From the NCBI GenBank assembly GCA_013420905.1, contig JAAXNY010000005.1, positions 1,426,001-1,490,000 of the forward strand: a DNA stretch of 64,000 nt, read 5' to 3'. Below are positions 45,894-57,800 of the stretch, one piece after another. Under the pieces are notes generated by a model, which saw nothing but the letters and a program-made list of their open reading frames with translations, was not told the DNA's origin and ran no database searches. Both the position numbers and the translations under genes were made by a program. This DNA comes from Collybia mongolica. Taxonomy: Eukaryota; Basidiomycota; Agaricomycetes; Agaricales; Clitocybaceae. Numbering within the stretch: position 1 is the stretch's first letter; each line of letters starts with the position of its first letter.

Positions 45894-46399
45894 GGTATAA
45901 CCACAGCAGTGTACGGGAGATCAGGGGATCAGAGGAGTTTTGAGGCAGCTGGGTGCACAAGACGGTGTTGACAAGTAGACTGGGTGGCTGTGCACGTGGG
46001 AGTAACAAGTCAAGAAGCAATGTGCCCATGACATGTTGGAAGTGCATCCATGTTGAATTTGGTCTGGTGAGTTGCAAGAAGAATTTGAGCTTGCTGAGGA
46101 CCCTCAATGAAAGATTCTAGAGATGAGAATTAACTGTTGGGGACATCAAATAGGCAAATTTCCCATGGCTTACCATCTGCTATGAGATCCTCTGAGCACG
46201 AAGAGTTACCAACAGCTTCACTTCCAGTACTATGAGACTGCAAGTTTTGTGGACTTTTCTCTACTATCTAGTGCTTTGAAGAAAGCTCGTTGTCTGTCCC
46301 GACTCTGAGATGTGTCCTGACATTGTTGCTATGCATTAAAAATAGATTTCGAAGTATTTTTAGAAAATATTTTAAAGCTGAGTTTGACCCACCCCCCCC

Positions 46400-46450
46400 C
46401 CCCTACCCCGGGTTCTGGGTTCGAATCCCAGTGCCCCCTTGGGGCCTACG
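46400..46450 (+). other. orphan tRNA T-arm / RNA polymerase III B box
   Basis: ctgggttcgaatcccag at 46414-46430 is a perfect tRNA T-arm: 5-bp stem, 7-base TTCGAAT loop, and it matches the polymerase III B-box consensus GGTTCGAATCC. It is followed by tgccccc like an acceptor strand, but upstream is a run of C and AT-rich DNA with no D-arm, anticodon arm or A box. Probably a tRNA-derived SINE remnant or a broken tRNA gene. Confidence 0.5.
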
Positions 46451-46606
46451 GACATCCATCTACATGAGGCTATTGTTGCTTTTGTGCCAAGCATCTATCA
46501 ACACAGACTGATCAAAAATACTTTGAATTGGCCCACTGACAACTTGTTCCAAGTTACCACAATTAACCACTCCCCTCAGTCCAGCAACCATGTAGCACCC
46601 CACCAA

Positions 46607-46865
46607 ATGTTGCCTCAGCTCATGCTTTACACTGCAAAGGTAAGAGTATCAACCCACTGTTGATACAATGCTTTTGCCAATTTATTCTGTCCAGTGCTGC
46701 CCTTTCACGCAGAGGGTGCGTTTCCTCATACCCAGGCAATTCTTGAGTCATACATTACTTCAGGTTGAAATGGCCTTCTCAGAGTTGGGTATCAGCTACA
46801 GTCATTGCAAGATTGATCTCTTGAACAAACCCAACTGGTATTCCCGCGTTAATGCTGCTCTTGAG
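46607..46865 (+). pseudogene. glutathione S-transferase N-terminal (thioredoxin-fold) fragment
   Basis: Three short exons with clean GT-AG borders: 46607-46639 (MLPQLMLYTAK), 46695-46715 (CCPFTQR) and 46764-46865 (VEMAFSELGISYSHCKIDL, NKPNWYSRVNAALE). Together they read as the beginning of a fungal GST: LYTAKxCPFxQRVEMAxxE, then the cis-loop region with IDLxNKPxWY and VNxA. Beyond 46865 the frame is lost: no cis-Pro VPAL strand or helical C-terminal domain is found in the following DNA. So it is a fragment of about 52 codons, with introns, embedded in CpG-poor transposon DNA. Confidence 0.7.
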
Positions 46866-47180
46866 GTAATGGCCCAAAGTGCATCAGCAAACCCTGATTT
46901 TTCTCACAATTAGCTGACAGACCATGTAGTGCCCATAGTCATCCATAGATGTTGTACTGAACTCTGCAGTGCTTTGTAGTTGTGTGTAGAATCCACCATG
47001 TCTGTCCTGATATCCATGGTGGCTCATACCTTCTACACAGTTCTGTGTATTTACCACCTCATCTGCCCAGGGGTATGCTTGGTTTGATTGGCTGTGCAGA
47101 ACTGGGCAGAACTTATTCAAATGACTTCAAAATTCAACATGATTGTATGTGTGCAAAATACTATTAGGATTGGTCATTTT

Positions 47181-50151
47181 CTACTGATAAAGGGCATAAA
47201 ATGTTTCCTTATCAAAATACTTGTTTAATAAAAAGTCTGTGCTGTATTCAAGAGTTGTTTCTTTTGCCAATCTTGGGTTAGCCTTTTTACCAAACCATGG
47301 GATTAGGTCCACAGGGGTTTGCAATTGAGACAAATGGATAATGTCACCCATCATTGTGTTGTCCCTTCTTTGTGCACATTTTAAGACAAACATTCCTGTT
47401 GTTGGATCTGGATATGGCCCTGCTGATTCTGACATCCCTTTGTTGATTTGAGAAATGACATTAAAGCATTGAACATAGGCAAGGAAGCAGTCTGTTCCTG
47501 CCAAAGTCTCAGTATGATTACCACTGATAACACACAAGATAAGTTGAAGTTGTACAGGACAGTGACCTGGGATAGATAATATAGAGTAAGTATAATGAAC
47601 ATAATAATTAGCCAACTACATACCTTCTAAGCCACTATCTGGCCAAACCTTGTTCTGATCAATATTGATCAAGGCTGTATCAGCATGTCCTACTGGCCAT
47701 GCAGAAGAAGGTGGTGAAGCATTGACAGTTTGTGCTGGGAGTGCATCATTTGGCTGATGATATGTATAGTTTTGGAGCCAAACTTTGGTCCAAACCTCAA
47801 GAGCCTTGATATTGATTGGCATTGGAGATCCAATTGTTGCTATGTGGTGGGTACCAACCACAGGATTGTAATTGTTTCCAGAATTTAGATAGTCAATAAG
47901 AGCACAGTGGAGATCTGGGAGATGGAACATATCAGCTACTTCATTGACACTCATACATTTAAAACTTGGATCACATGTGAGATGGAGGGCTGTGTTAGCA
48001 GCCAAGAAGGTTTGTTGGAGATAGGGGGTCTCAGATGAGGGCATATTTTCAAGATCAGCAGCTAGCTGGAAATAATCAGCATTGATATGAGTAACACCAG
48101 CCAATGGATGAGTTGGATCCATGTTTGACAAGAGAGAGGCTGTTGTATTGACTGCCTCAAGTTGTTCATTCTCTTCATTGTCATTGTTATTGATGTCCAA
48201 TGAGTGGTCAGGCAGGTCATGAAAATCAAGCTGAGCCTCGCAAACAGCATTGGCAAGATCAAACCAATGACATTTATCTTCATGGTCCAGGTAGTGGCAG
48301 ATTTGTGATTCAAGATTCTGATTTTTGCTTGAGGCTGATTGGATTCACTGACATGTATCTTCACTAATTTCAGGTGTTTGTGCCAGGTAATGGAAGTCCA
48401 TGAGAGCTTGAATTGCAATGAGAAAGTTCTTTGGAACAGCTCCATCAATAAGAGCTACAATAAATTGTTGAATGTCACAATGTTCATGACCTGTGACCTG
48501 CTTAAGGGTTTAGATATTCCCCCTTTGAAATGTCAATATCCTGTGTGGAGATGAAGGACAGAGAACCAAAAATCAATTTCAGCATGGCCAACTGCATGTA
48601 CAACACTGTATGTACCACTTTGCATCATGATCCCAGAACATCTTGTGCCAGTGATGGAGAGGTTCAGGGGTGAGAAATTGATAAGGTTCTGCCATTGGCC
48701 AGTTTCTCCAGAATGGTCAGTGAACACCATTTAAGCAAAACTTTTCCAATGCAAGAGCTTTGTATGCAACAAGATCCCAAGGATCAGTAGTCTCCTCAAG
48801 AGCATGTAGCTGTGCAAGGGTAGTTGATGCAGTACGTGGCTCATATTGAAATGGATCACCAAATTGCTTGAAGGTTGCCATTGTGACAGATGAGGTTCTA
48901 CCAGCTACCCCAGACAAAACAGCTGATTTGGGAGTGTCAATAATGTATGCAGCCAGGACAGGAAATGTATATTGAAGGTTTCCAAGTGGGTCTGACATCA
49001 TTATGCCAAGCTCAGCAGCTTTTTTCAGTGGCTGTAGAATAAAGTCAAGGCATTCATGAATAAGCTGAGATTCTAGTACCCCTTGGATTTTGCTATCTGA
49101 GTGGATAAATTTTGGTACTGGGAGGAGGGCAAGAAGGAGAAAGGCATGGTTTGAAGCTTTCATACAAAATCCTATATCATTATTAGCAAGGCTTAAAAAG
49201 AGTGGGTGAGCCATCTGTCCACCAGTCATTGCAGAGATGTTGGTTTTGTCTGAGGAAAGAACAGTTCCAAGAGGGGTTCCTCCAATTGGCAGTTGTTCCT
49301 ATCAGGAGGTTAGGGGGGTATGATAATAGAAGTGAGAGGACATACCTGCATTCTCCATGCAACATCACCTGTTATCTACTCTGTGTAGACATGTATTGCC
49401 CTTGCTGTTGTTTTATAAATATGCATTGGGGTGGAGTATAAGTGGTCCTTAAGTAGTGGGTTATGGAGAAGTGACTGTATACATTCTAGTGGGTCTTGGT
49501 AGAAGAGTTTAAGATCAGCTTTTGTTGGTATGTTTGTTGTCCATGGCTTGCATAGCCACTCTGGGCCTGTTGGGAGCATTTCTGCTCTTCCATGAAGCTG
49601 CTTGGCAGTGTGAAATGATAGGCCTAGTTGTTTAATCTAAGGTATTACAATAATGAAACATACAAGAGAAAGATAAAAGAAAGAGAAAGGAATTTGTTTA
49701 TAGATGCTACACTCAGGTTTGAATGAAGGAGGTATGATGCTAATTCCCACTTGTCTCAGGATGCAAATGGATAGTAGACATTTTCTGTGTGTTTTGATGC
49801 ATGATTGTTACTATCAAAGTTGTCCATAAGTGTGGTTCCACCATCCTGCTTTGCAGCTGCTCCACTGAATCTCTCAACAAACTCCTCATTTTCATCCTCA
49901 GAACCTAAAGCTGAGTCTTTGTTCTCATCCACATCCATTGGTCCATCTTGTTGTGACCATTGTTGATCCAGATCCTCAAATGCAGGTGCATCAGTTGGGA
50001 TTTTGGTATTAGAATGTTCTTGCTGATGACAATAGTGTTCAAGTTCTTCTGCAATGTTAGAAACTATATTGAAATGGTATTGGCAAGATCCAGAAGGTTG
50101 GTTCACATGTGAAAGGACTGCCCTTCTGTCAATAAACAAACTTCTGGCCAC
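47181..50151 (-). pseudogene. Plavaka-like transposase gene, decayed copy 1
   Basis: Large transposase of the superfamily widespread in Agaricomycetes (Plavaka-like, CACTA-related; family name from memory). Order on the minus strand from 50151: low-complexity acidic region ending ENVYYPFAS, then WLCKPWTTNIPTKADLKLFY, QDPLECIQSLLHNPLLKDHL, MTGGQMAHPLFLSLANNDIG with KASNHAFLLLALLPVPKFIH, LIHECLDFILQPLKKAAELG, MMSDPLGNLQYTFPVLAAYI then DTPKSAVL, TSSVTMATFKQFGDPFQYEP, VVHAVGHAEIDFWFSVLHLH, ALHLTCDPSFKCMSVNEVAD, and a C-terminus LEYSTDFLLNKYFDKETFYA. The whole domain order is present, but reading frames are split by stops at about 48.2-48.7 and 49.3 kb, many explicable as C-to-T changes. Not active now. 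Confidence 0.72.
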
Positions 50152-50439
50152 ACTGTAAACATGAAGGCATGATGAAGTGAAGTCATGAGAAAATTCTACC
50201 TTTCACCTTGTCTTCAACCTCAGCCTCACTATGCTGACTTCAAGCCACTTCACCATCCAGTCCAACCCCACTCATCTATGACAAGAGTCATAACCATGAC
50301 TTAAAACTTGGTTGATGGACTCTGGTCCTGACCTATGCAGGCACTTTTCTATTTAGTCAAGAGAGAACACAAAGGGCGCAGGAATAGATAGATTATATGA
50401 TTTTAAGGTTTATTTATTTTATCTTAGATCTAAATTACA

Positions 50440-51905
50440 TCCTAACACTATTATAAAAAAGACATACCCAATCAATCCACCATTGTTCAACAGTACATGT
50501 GGTTCACCACCCAGATCAACAGTGGGGCCACCACTGCCCAGATCATCCAGCACTCTCTACAAATGTATGTCCTTGGCTTAGGATTGCACATCAACTATCA
50601 CAAACTCCCAGAAATGGCCACTCATTGAACCAACTGCACTCTCCCCCACAGCCTCCACCTGCATTGCTTCTGCCCTCCTTGCCATGCATGCACCCCTCAT
50701 CATCACCTCCTTCCTTGGGCAGAACCCCCACTCCGCCTCCAGCCTCATTGCACTCTCCACACTCCTTGCCATCCCCATCTCCATTGCATGCCCCAATGCA
50801 GTAAACATCCCCTTCTCCCACCCCTACAATGTTGGTGTCTCCTTCCTTGCCCTGCACACCCACACCCAGCACCTCACCACAGCCAATGTCATCCTCATAA
50901 TCAACTACAACCTACCCTGGATTCCCATGAATGACTGCCCTGCTAACTCCGCATGTGTCTTCATTGTTGACTCCAGCAACCTGCTGAAAACCAACATCAA
51001 TCTCTGGCACTTTGCCACAGAGCTGGTCTGCTGTGCAGACTCAGAACTCGCACTTGGCCAGATCATGGAGTTGATATGCAAGATCAACAAGCAAGGCAGC
51101 ACCATTGGCAAGCCCATCCTTGGGGGACACATGCTGAAAATGCGCAGACAGTTGTTGGCAGCACAGCACCAGGCCATAACATAGGTGCTCAACAAGGCAG
51201 AAAATGCATACCCAGACACAACAGGTCCATCTACAGGTCCAGTCACATATATCACTGTTCCAAACATGCTGAGTGTACTTCACCAGGCAATCCGTGCCTA
51301 TCCACCCAACCACAGTCTGGAAATGCTTGTCCTAAACAAGGGCATCAGCAACCACCCCAAAGTCTGGTCCCACATGCAACCAAACGTCCCTGGGAGTCTG
51401 TTGACCTCCAGAGGGTCCTCATTGGGCTGGGCCCTCAGTGCAGCTGTTGGTGCACATATAGGTGGTGAAATTGCTGGTGCAGAGCATGGAAAAGGTTACA
51501 AGCTCATGGTAGCAATTGTTGGCAATGGGTCATTCTTGTTTGGTGTCCCAAGCTCGGCGTACTGGATGGCAAGGCAGTATAATAGTGCATCTGCTGGCCT
51601 TAGGAGGATATACGCTGATTACCTGCCAAGTGTAATGTGAGTTGACCAATGGTATTGAATTTTTTTTCATCTGGCTTATGCATTGGTCCTCGCTTCATTG
51701 CCAAACAAAACATTGAGGCCAAAGGCAAAGCAAAACTGTCATTTCTCTCCACTTACCTCAAGGCACTGGGTTGTGATGGACCTGATGCTTCAGTACAATC
51801 GAAGATATCAAAGTGGTGGCAGGTGGAATGTATGGTGCTGGAGTTAACACAGTGCATATTCTGCATTCTATATTCTGAAAGACATGATTATTACTTCCTG
51901 ATCTG
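50440..51905 (+). pseudogene. ThDP-dependent decarboxylase/acetolactate-synthase-like gene, decayed
   Basis: Relic of a thiamine-diphosphate enzyme of the acetolactate synthase / benzoylformate decarboxylase family. In order on the plus strand: WFTTQINSGATTAQIIQHSL, ASALLAMHAPLIITSFLGQN (start of the middle domain), LIALSTLLAIPISIACPNAV, VILIINYNLPWIPMNDCPAN, HFATELVCCADSELALGQIM, then the ThDP-binding domain GSSLGWALSAAVGAHIGGEI and LMVAIVGNGSFLFGVPSSAY with WMARQY (GDG motif changed to GNG). The N-terminal Pyr domain is missing. An in-frame TAG at 51182-51184 separates two otherwise contiguous frames of about 167 and 151 codons, and the C-terminus is frameshifted (V-A-G-G-M-Y-G-A-G in another frame near 51820). 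CG dinucleotides are nearly absent. The family is foreign to transposons, so this is a trapped or captured host gene. Confidence 0.75.
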
Positions 51906-53124
51906 ATGTAGTACTCAATGACATGCACATCAATGCTGTCAATCTTTAAACATACTCATATCCACAACAATCTAACCCAGCTCATGTCTATTCTCCCTGG
52001 CAAAGACCTGCAGGAATGCCAGGGGAATTGCATTTCATCTTAATATATAGTTTAGAACACTCGTACTGACTTTTAAAGGCACATATAATGTATTTGCTAC
52101 AGTAGCAGCTTAGGGTCACCTATGGACAAGGTAAACAGTTGCAACCACATTGTCTGACCTTTACCCATATTTTCTAGATTCTGGTTTTCTAGTACATATG
52201 AATATGGAGAAACAAGGCAGGAGGAATTACAATCCCTTTACACAAATCCCCACAGCCATTGGCACCACATATTGTGCTCAATGATGGGCACAACATTGAA
52301 CACAATCAGAAACTTACCAGCCTGGCAAATTTTGGCAGTTGTCAGGTTATGAACAAACTCAACCACAACATTTTTTGAACCATCTTTCTAATGTCCCTGA
52401 CCCTCCCCCACTTTTTGGACCCCCAATTGCAGCCTCTCCAGCAATGGTTTTTCATTCATGGGCCCTATTCTGTTCCCCTACAATGCAGCACTTACAATCT
52501 CCAAGTTTGCAAAATGTAGCTCAGATACCACAGACATGAAAAAAGCTGGAAATGGGGATTTTGATGTCTCATACAGGTGTGTAGGTCATGCATTCTACTC
52601 TAATCTTTTATTCACTGTCTCCACTGCTATTTTTTTGTTGATCAAGTGGGGCATGGCTATACGTTGGGATGCAACTGGAGGCTTTTCCCCATTTGGTCAA
52701 GGGGAAATGTGAGGGGGATTTTCCAGGCTAGATGTGGTGGTGAGTAGGGTGGCCCAGCCAAGGTCCCAACACACCTTTAGGTACAATTCATTACTTGTTC
52801 ACATAAGGCTGATATCAATAATAATTGAATTTTATTGAGCATTTATACTATACAGCACCAAGTAGCAAGAGAACAAGAGCAAAAGGGGCAGTTTACAAAG
52901 TTGTAACAAGTGCCAAAAGGATGATTGAGAGCCACAAGGGAGAATCAAGAATGGCTGAGAAACCATGTGAATGTCCAAGATAGAAAATGAATAATAAAGT
53001 TCAAGGGCAATTGTTGAGTTGAGCATTGAGAGTGAGTAGGTGAGGGTGGCATGCTGAATTTCATATCAAGAGTGAGTGTCGGGAATGAGGCAAGCATCAA
53101 GAGCCAAGAAGGAGCATTATTGTT
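51906..53124. other. CpG-poor region without assignable gene
   Basis: Short open frames occur (for example 52458-52712, plus strand) but I recognise no family and see no splice-consistent model. It is probably further decayed transposon or gene-relic DNA. Confidence 0.4.
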
Positions 53125-54010
53125 CTAGGTTTTTGCCTTTTTCTTATGCTTTTTTGTTGTTGTCACAGTAGCTGATGCTTTGGCCTTGGATTGTCTCTCT
53201 TTCAGCTTTTGAGGTGGACTAGCCAGAAGCAGTGATAGGATTGACTCATCATCTGACTCTGGTATCCAATGAGGTGCTGGATTGGGGCAGTGTGGACAAG
53301 AGCTTGATGTGACTGGTGGTGGAGATTTCCTGGAGTGGTGTGCAGGGACAGAGACTGGGATTGGGTTTGAAGGTGGGCTTGAGTGAGGCAGACCTGAATG
53401 AGGTGGACTTGAGTGAGGCAGACTTGAGTGAGGTGGGCTTGACAGAGGTGGGCTTGAATGAGGTGAGCTAGAATCTTTGGGGTCATTCAGAGCACTGAGC
53501 AATTAAGAGTTGCTGGCTTCTTTAGGTTTTTTTTGAGTGTGATGTTGTGCTAGGAATGTCGAAAGATCAGATGGACCTGTTTGTTCAGTGTGAATAGGTG
53601 CTGCAAGTGGCTTGAAATACATCTGTGTGCAAATTTCTGGATTAGCAGACAGGGAAAAAGAGTGAAACTTACTTGTTCCACCATGCTAAGGTCTCAATAC
53701 ACCATAAATTATCAGGGTCATCTTTGAATAGATGTACAATCATTTCAAAGAACTCCTCTTTGTCAAATTTGCTGTCTTTGGCTCTCCAGTCATCTTGAGC
53801 ACACATGAGCCATCATGCCTAAAAAAAACTAAGAACACAATGTGTGTTCAGCAGTAAAATAATGACACTTACATGTACTGTAGCATATGCAATTGTCCAC
53901 ACAGTTATCTTGTATAATCCATTGATTTTGGCTTGACATCCCTTGGTCCACCCAGTGCCAGGGCCATTATGGATTGCTGAGGATGGAGAAGTGAAGATAT
54001 GCTGCCATAC
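53125..54010 (-). pseudogene. decayed gene of an Agaricomycete repeat family (DUF6698-like, tentative)
   Basis: On the minus strand: INGLYKITVWTIAYATVH, then after an intron a TGA in place of a probable CGA, WLMCAQDDWRAKDSKFDKEE, FFEMIVHLFKDDPDNLWCIE with TLAWWNKQ. Downstream lies a Ser/Pro/His-rich repeat tract (SSPPHSSLPHSSPPHSGLPH) and a Lys-rich end KKHKKKAKT (53502-53125). This order (a helical domain, then a Ser/Pro tail) is one I associate with the DUF6698 family spread through Agaricomycete genomes; that label is tentative. The copy is broken by stops. Confidence 0.42.
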
Positions 54011-54834
54011 CTGTGATTATATGCATCAAATACTCACAAGATGGACTGGAATGATACATACCCAAACTAAGAGAGAGCCTTGGCAAAGCCCTTCTTGGAT
54101 ATTCATTGTATTGTACTCTGTTTCAGAAGCATACAGGAAAGAAGGGAAATCTGTCAATAATACAGGAATGCAGCCATCTTTGAGTTTGGGCACCATGCTG
54201 GGGGCAATTAAGTTACAGGGTTATATATCAGATCTGAAAATGAAGTACTGAGCAAGGTTTGGATCATTTGCATGGGGCATAACAATTGTGCTAAGACTGG
54301 ATGTTTGAAGCCTCAATGTGACCCTTTGTCTGTGTGAGGGAGAATGACTGGCTCTAGATGACCTCTGGGCAGGTCCATTGCTACATAACTTAGGCCTGTA
54401 TCCCTCAAACTTGAACAATCATCAGATCAGGCACTTCCCACTGCCTTTGTCATCTGCAGTACTGTGTATTTAGCAAATTGCAACCAAAATTTGGTAAGGT
54501 TTACATATTGTACCTCCTGGGTAAGGGGATTCAGTTTATCCCCATGGTTCTTAAATGGGGCTATGTGGTATGTGAATCCAATGATCCTACTTTTCATGAG
54601 TGCATATAGGTAGGTACCAATAAAAGCCATATCCAGGTCTGAAGGCATGTGTATGTCAATTAGCTCAGTGATCTAGTACTGAGAAATATACATATACATC
54701 AGAATGAATGCTTTCATCCTCTGAACTCAATTCCTCTGCTTCAATTCCAATATCAAAAATATAGGCAAAGTTGATGAATGGATCTTTGCTTCTGCCAATC
54801 CATCATGCCACCTTCTGAAACTCTTTAAGCATAG

Positions 54835-57800
54835 ATGTCCTGCAAGAAATTAATCATTTTGATCAACAAGGGATGGTTTTATTTCTTACTTGGCTCGCTT
54901 TCAGGAAGGATTATCAAGTGCATCAACAAGCCAATGTTTTTTAGGATGCAACTTGGTGTGGCCATCATCAGACATGCTGGAGGCTCAAGATCCTTGGCTG
55001 GACATGAGTGGGAATGGTGGAAGTATGAGGGAGGAATAAAGCAGGTGAAAGATGGATGTGTGAAAGATGGTGACATGATCAGAGTACAATTATGCAATCA
55101 TGTGTCATCTGTGATTGTAATTCCACAAAGTCCAGCAATGGGCTTGAGCCAGGCTTCCACATCCACCAACTTGTTCAATCTCATGAGTCTTGCTTGGGTT
55201 TTATTCCTCATGGTCCTAGTATTTTTGGCTTGCAAACACAATGATTTCAAGAGAAAATCCAGACTTGGCTGGCACTGGCAAAAGTGCAAAAGTATCCTGC
55301 CAGCAGCAAAGGCAATGTTTGAGAAGCGGGACCAGCAACTGTATGAAAGAAAGCTGAGAGAGGAGAAGGTGGAGAAGGAAAAGCAACAGCAGGATGAGCA
55401 CAAGATGGAGGTCCAGGAGGATGATTCTGATAACCAGGTGTATCACAAATTAATATAAGCACAAGAGATGTCCAACCTTTCTTATTATCTTATTAGATGG
55501 AGGTAGATGAGTCAAGGCCATATCATGTGGAAGAACAACCTACTTTTAAGCTGGCATCAACTACTTCAGGTTGTATTCAGGCATTTCCTTGTTAATATAA
55601 AGATTTCTTGCCATCATCTGCTACTTCAGTCCCTCATATGCCTGATTGCCCACCCAAAATCATCAACAAGAAATTTCCTGAAGTAATTCCTGAGTCTTCT
55701 TTATCACCTGAACCACCTCAGGTTGCAGAAGTACTCCTTGAAACAGAACCAAATGAATTTGGGTTATATTGCATCTATACAACATTTCCTACAAACAATC
55801 CAGATGAAAACCTCAACCTCAATGATGTTTGTGATGCACCCAGATTGGCTACTTAGCAGTCTGCTGATGCCAGTTGTAACTGGTGGTCAGGACTTGGTTT
55901 GAGTGTCCAGAATCCAGAAGAACATTTTTTTACTCCTTTTCTCAATGCAACCATCTTTCAACTGATGAGCTGGTTTTATGGTGGTTCAATGATGAAATCT
56001 CTCACTGAGCTTGACTTTTTGGTGCAAGATGTAATCCTAGCCAATGACTTTAAATGTGAGCACCTCAAAGGATTTAGTGCCACATGAAAACTTGGCCAAC
56101 TTGACAAATACATGGACAATCCAGGACTGCACCCTGAGGATGGCTGGAAGGAGTCAACAGTCAAGCTTTGACTACCTGCTGAACAGTTTAAACACAAGGG
56201 TGAAAATGATGCACCCAAATTTGAAGTATCTGGCATCTATTATCAAAACCTTATCTCAGTCATCAAATCTGCTTTTCAAGAACCCATTGCAAAGACATTT
56301 CATTTTTCACCATTCTGACTCTTCCAGAAGCCATCCCAAAACAAACCTCCACAACATGTTATTAGTGAACTCTACAATTTGGACACACTACTTGCTGAGC
56401 ACAAGAAGATCCAGAAGCAACTGTGCAAGCCTGGATGCATGCTTGAAACAGCAGTGGCTGTGATAATGCTCTGGTCAGACTCTACCCACCTTGCTAACTT
56501 TGGTACTGCTTCACTTTGGCCCATCTATGGTTTTTTTGGGAACCAATTGAAATATCCTCATAGTAAGCTGACATCCTTTGCCGCTCATCATCTCACATAC
56601 ATTCCATCAGTAAGTTCACTCCTTTTAATTTACTTACAGTACACTAAAAATTTCATATAATACAGCTTCCAGATACCCTACATGATGTATATGCTGAAAT
56701 CTTCAAAGGCATGAGTGCATCATCAGCAACTCTCAAACACCTCAAGTGTGAACTCATACATGTGATCTGGGAGCTCTTGCTTGATCCTGAATTTATACAT
56801 GCCTATGAACATGGTATTGTCATTGAATGTGCAGATGGAATAATGAGACGGCTATTTCCTTGCTTCTTTACTTATTCAGCAGACTATCCTGAGAAGTAGG
56901 CCTCTTTATTATAAATATGAATGCAATGCTTATCTTTACCTGTTCAGAATCCTTTTGGCTACCATCAAGTACCTTGCAACATGCCCTTGCCCACAATGTT
57001 TTATTCAGAAAGATCAAATACCTCTCATTGGCACAAAACTTGACACCAAACACTGTGAGAATATTTGGGATGACAACATTTGATGACAGGAAATAATTGA
57101 GTTGACACATAGTTGGATTTTCAAATGTGGTGTGGGCATTAATGGTTGAGGGTGTTCTTAAACCAAATTCTTGGGTGCCAATGCAAGTAGGTTTACCCCT
57201 TTCAAGATCTGACTGCGCTAGTTAATCACATTTGATAGAATGCCTTTTTGGCATGGCTGTCAAAATTTGGGTTTAATTTCTACTCAATGTTTGTTCCAGA
57301 CCTCCTTCATGAATCTGAATTGGGAGTTTGGAAAGCTGTTTTCACTTACCTCATGCGAGTTTTGTATGCTGCAGGTGGAGACAGAATCCATGAGTTAAAT
57401 TGGTGGTACATTTCTGATTTTATAACTCTTTACTTCAGCTTAAATTTCATGGTAGCTTTTGGCAAGTACCAACATTTGGGCATGATACAATCTGATGGTT
57501 CAGCAACAATGCTTCAGGGATGAAAAAACTAGCTGCTTGAGACTTTGAGGACTTGCTTCAGGTACAGATCAGCTATCACAACAACTGTCACAATCACTGA
57601 GAAAAATTTAGTTTTCCATCCTGGTTTTTGAGAGTCTTCTCCCAGAAACCCATAACACAGTTGTCCTTGATCTACTGTTCATACTGGCAATATGGCATGC
57701 ACTTGGGTGGAGTGGGCCAACACACTGTGTGGCAGGTACTCATTCTTTATTTCTTTTCTTAGGAGAAATAAGTCCATTCCACATTCAGGAAGTTGTAAAT

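Larger units (their letters stand above)
36984..46022 (-). mobile_element. LINE A: non-LTR retrotransposon with two nested insertions
   Basis: About 9-kb unit on the minus strand. The poly(A) end is at 36982-37008 (27 T on the plus strand) and the 5' end near 46022. It is bounded by a 15-bp duplication tgcccatgacatgtt at 36969-36983 and 46023-46037. ORF1 (45893-43857) precedes ORF2 (from 43864: endonuclease, reverse transcriptase, RNase H, C-terminal Cys motif). Without the nested LINE B (40778-41830) and the Tc1 element (38951-40558) its own length is about 6.4 kb. The domain order AP-endonuclease-RT-RNase H-CxC fits the Tad1/I-like fungal groups; exact clade not assigned. Confidence 0.9.

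Noticed and set aside
53340..53480. Tandem gaggtgggcttgagtga-type repeats as a possible regulatory minisatellite
   Set aside because: They encode the Ser/Pro/His-rich repeats of a decayed protein frame on the minus strand.
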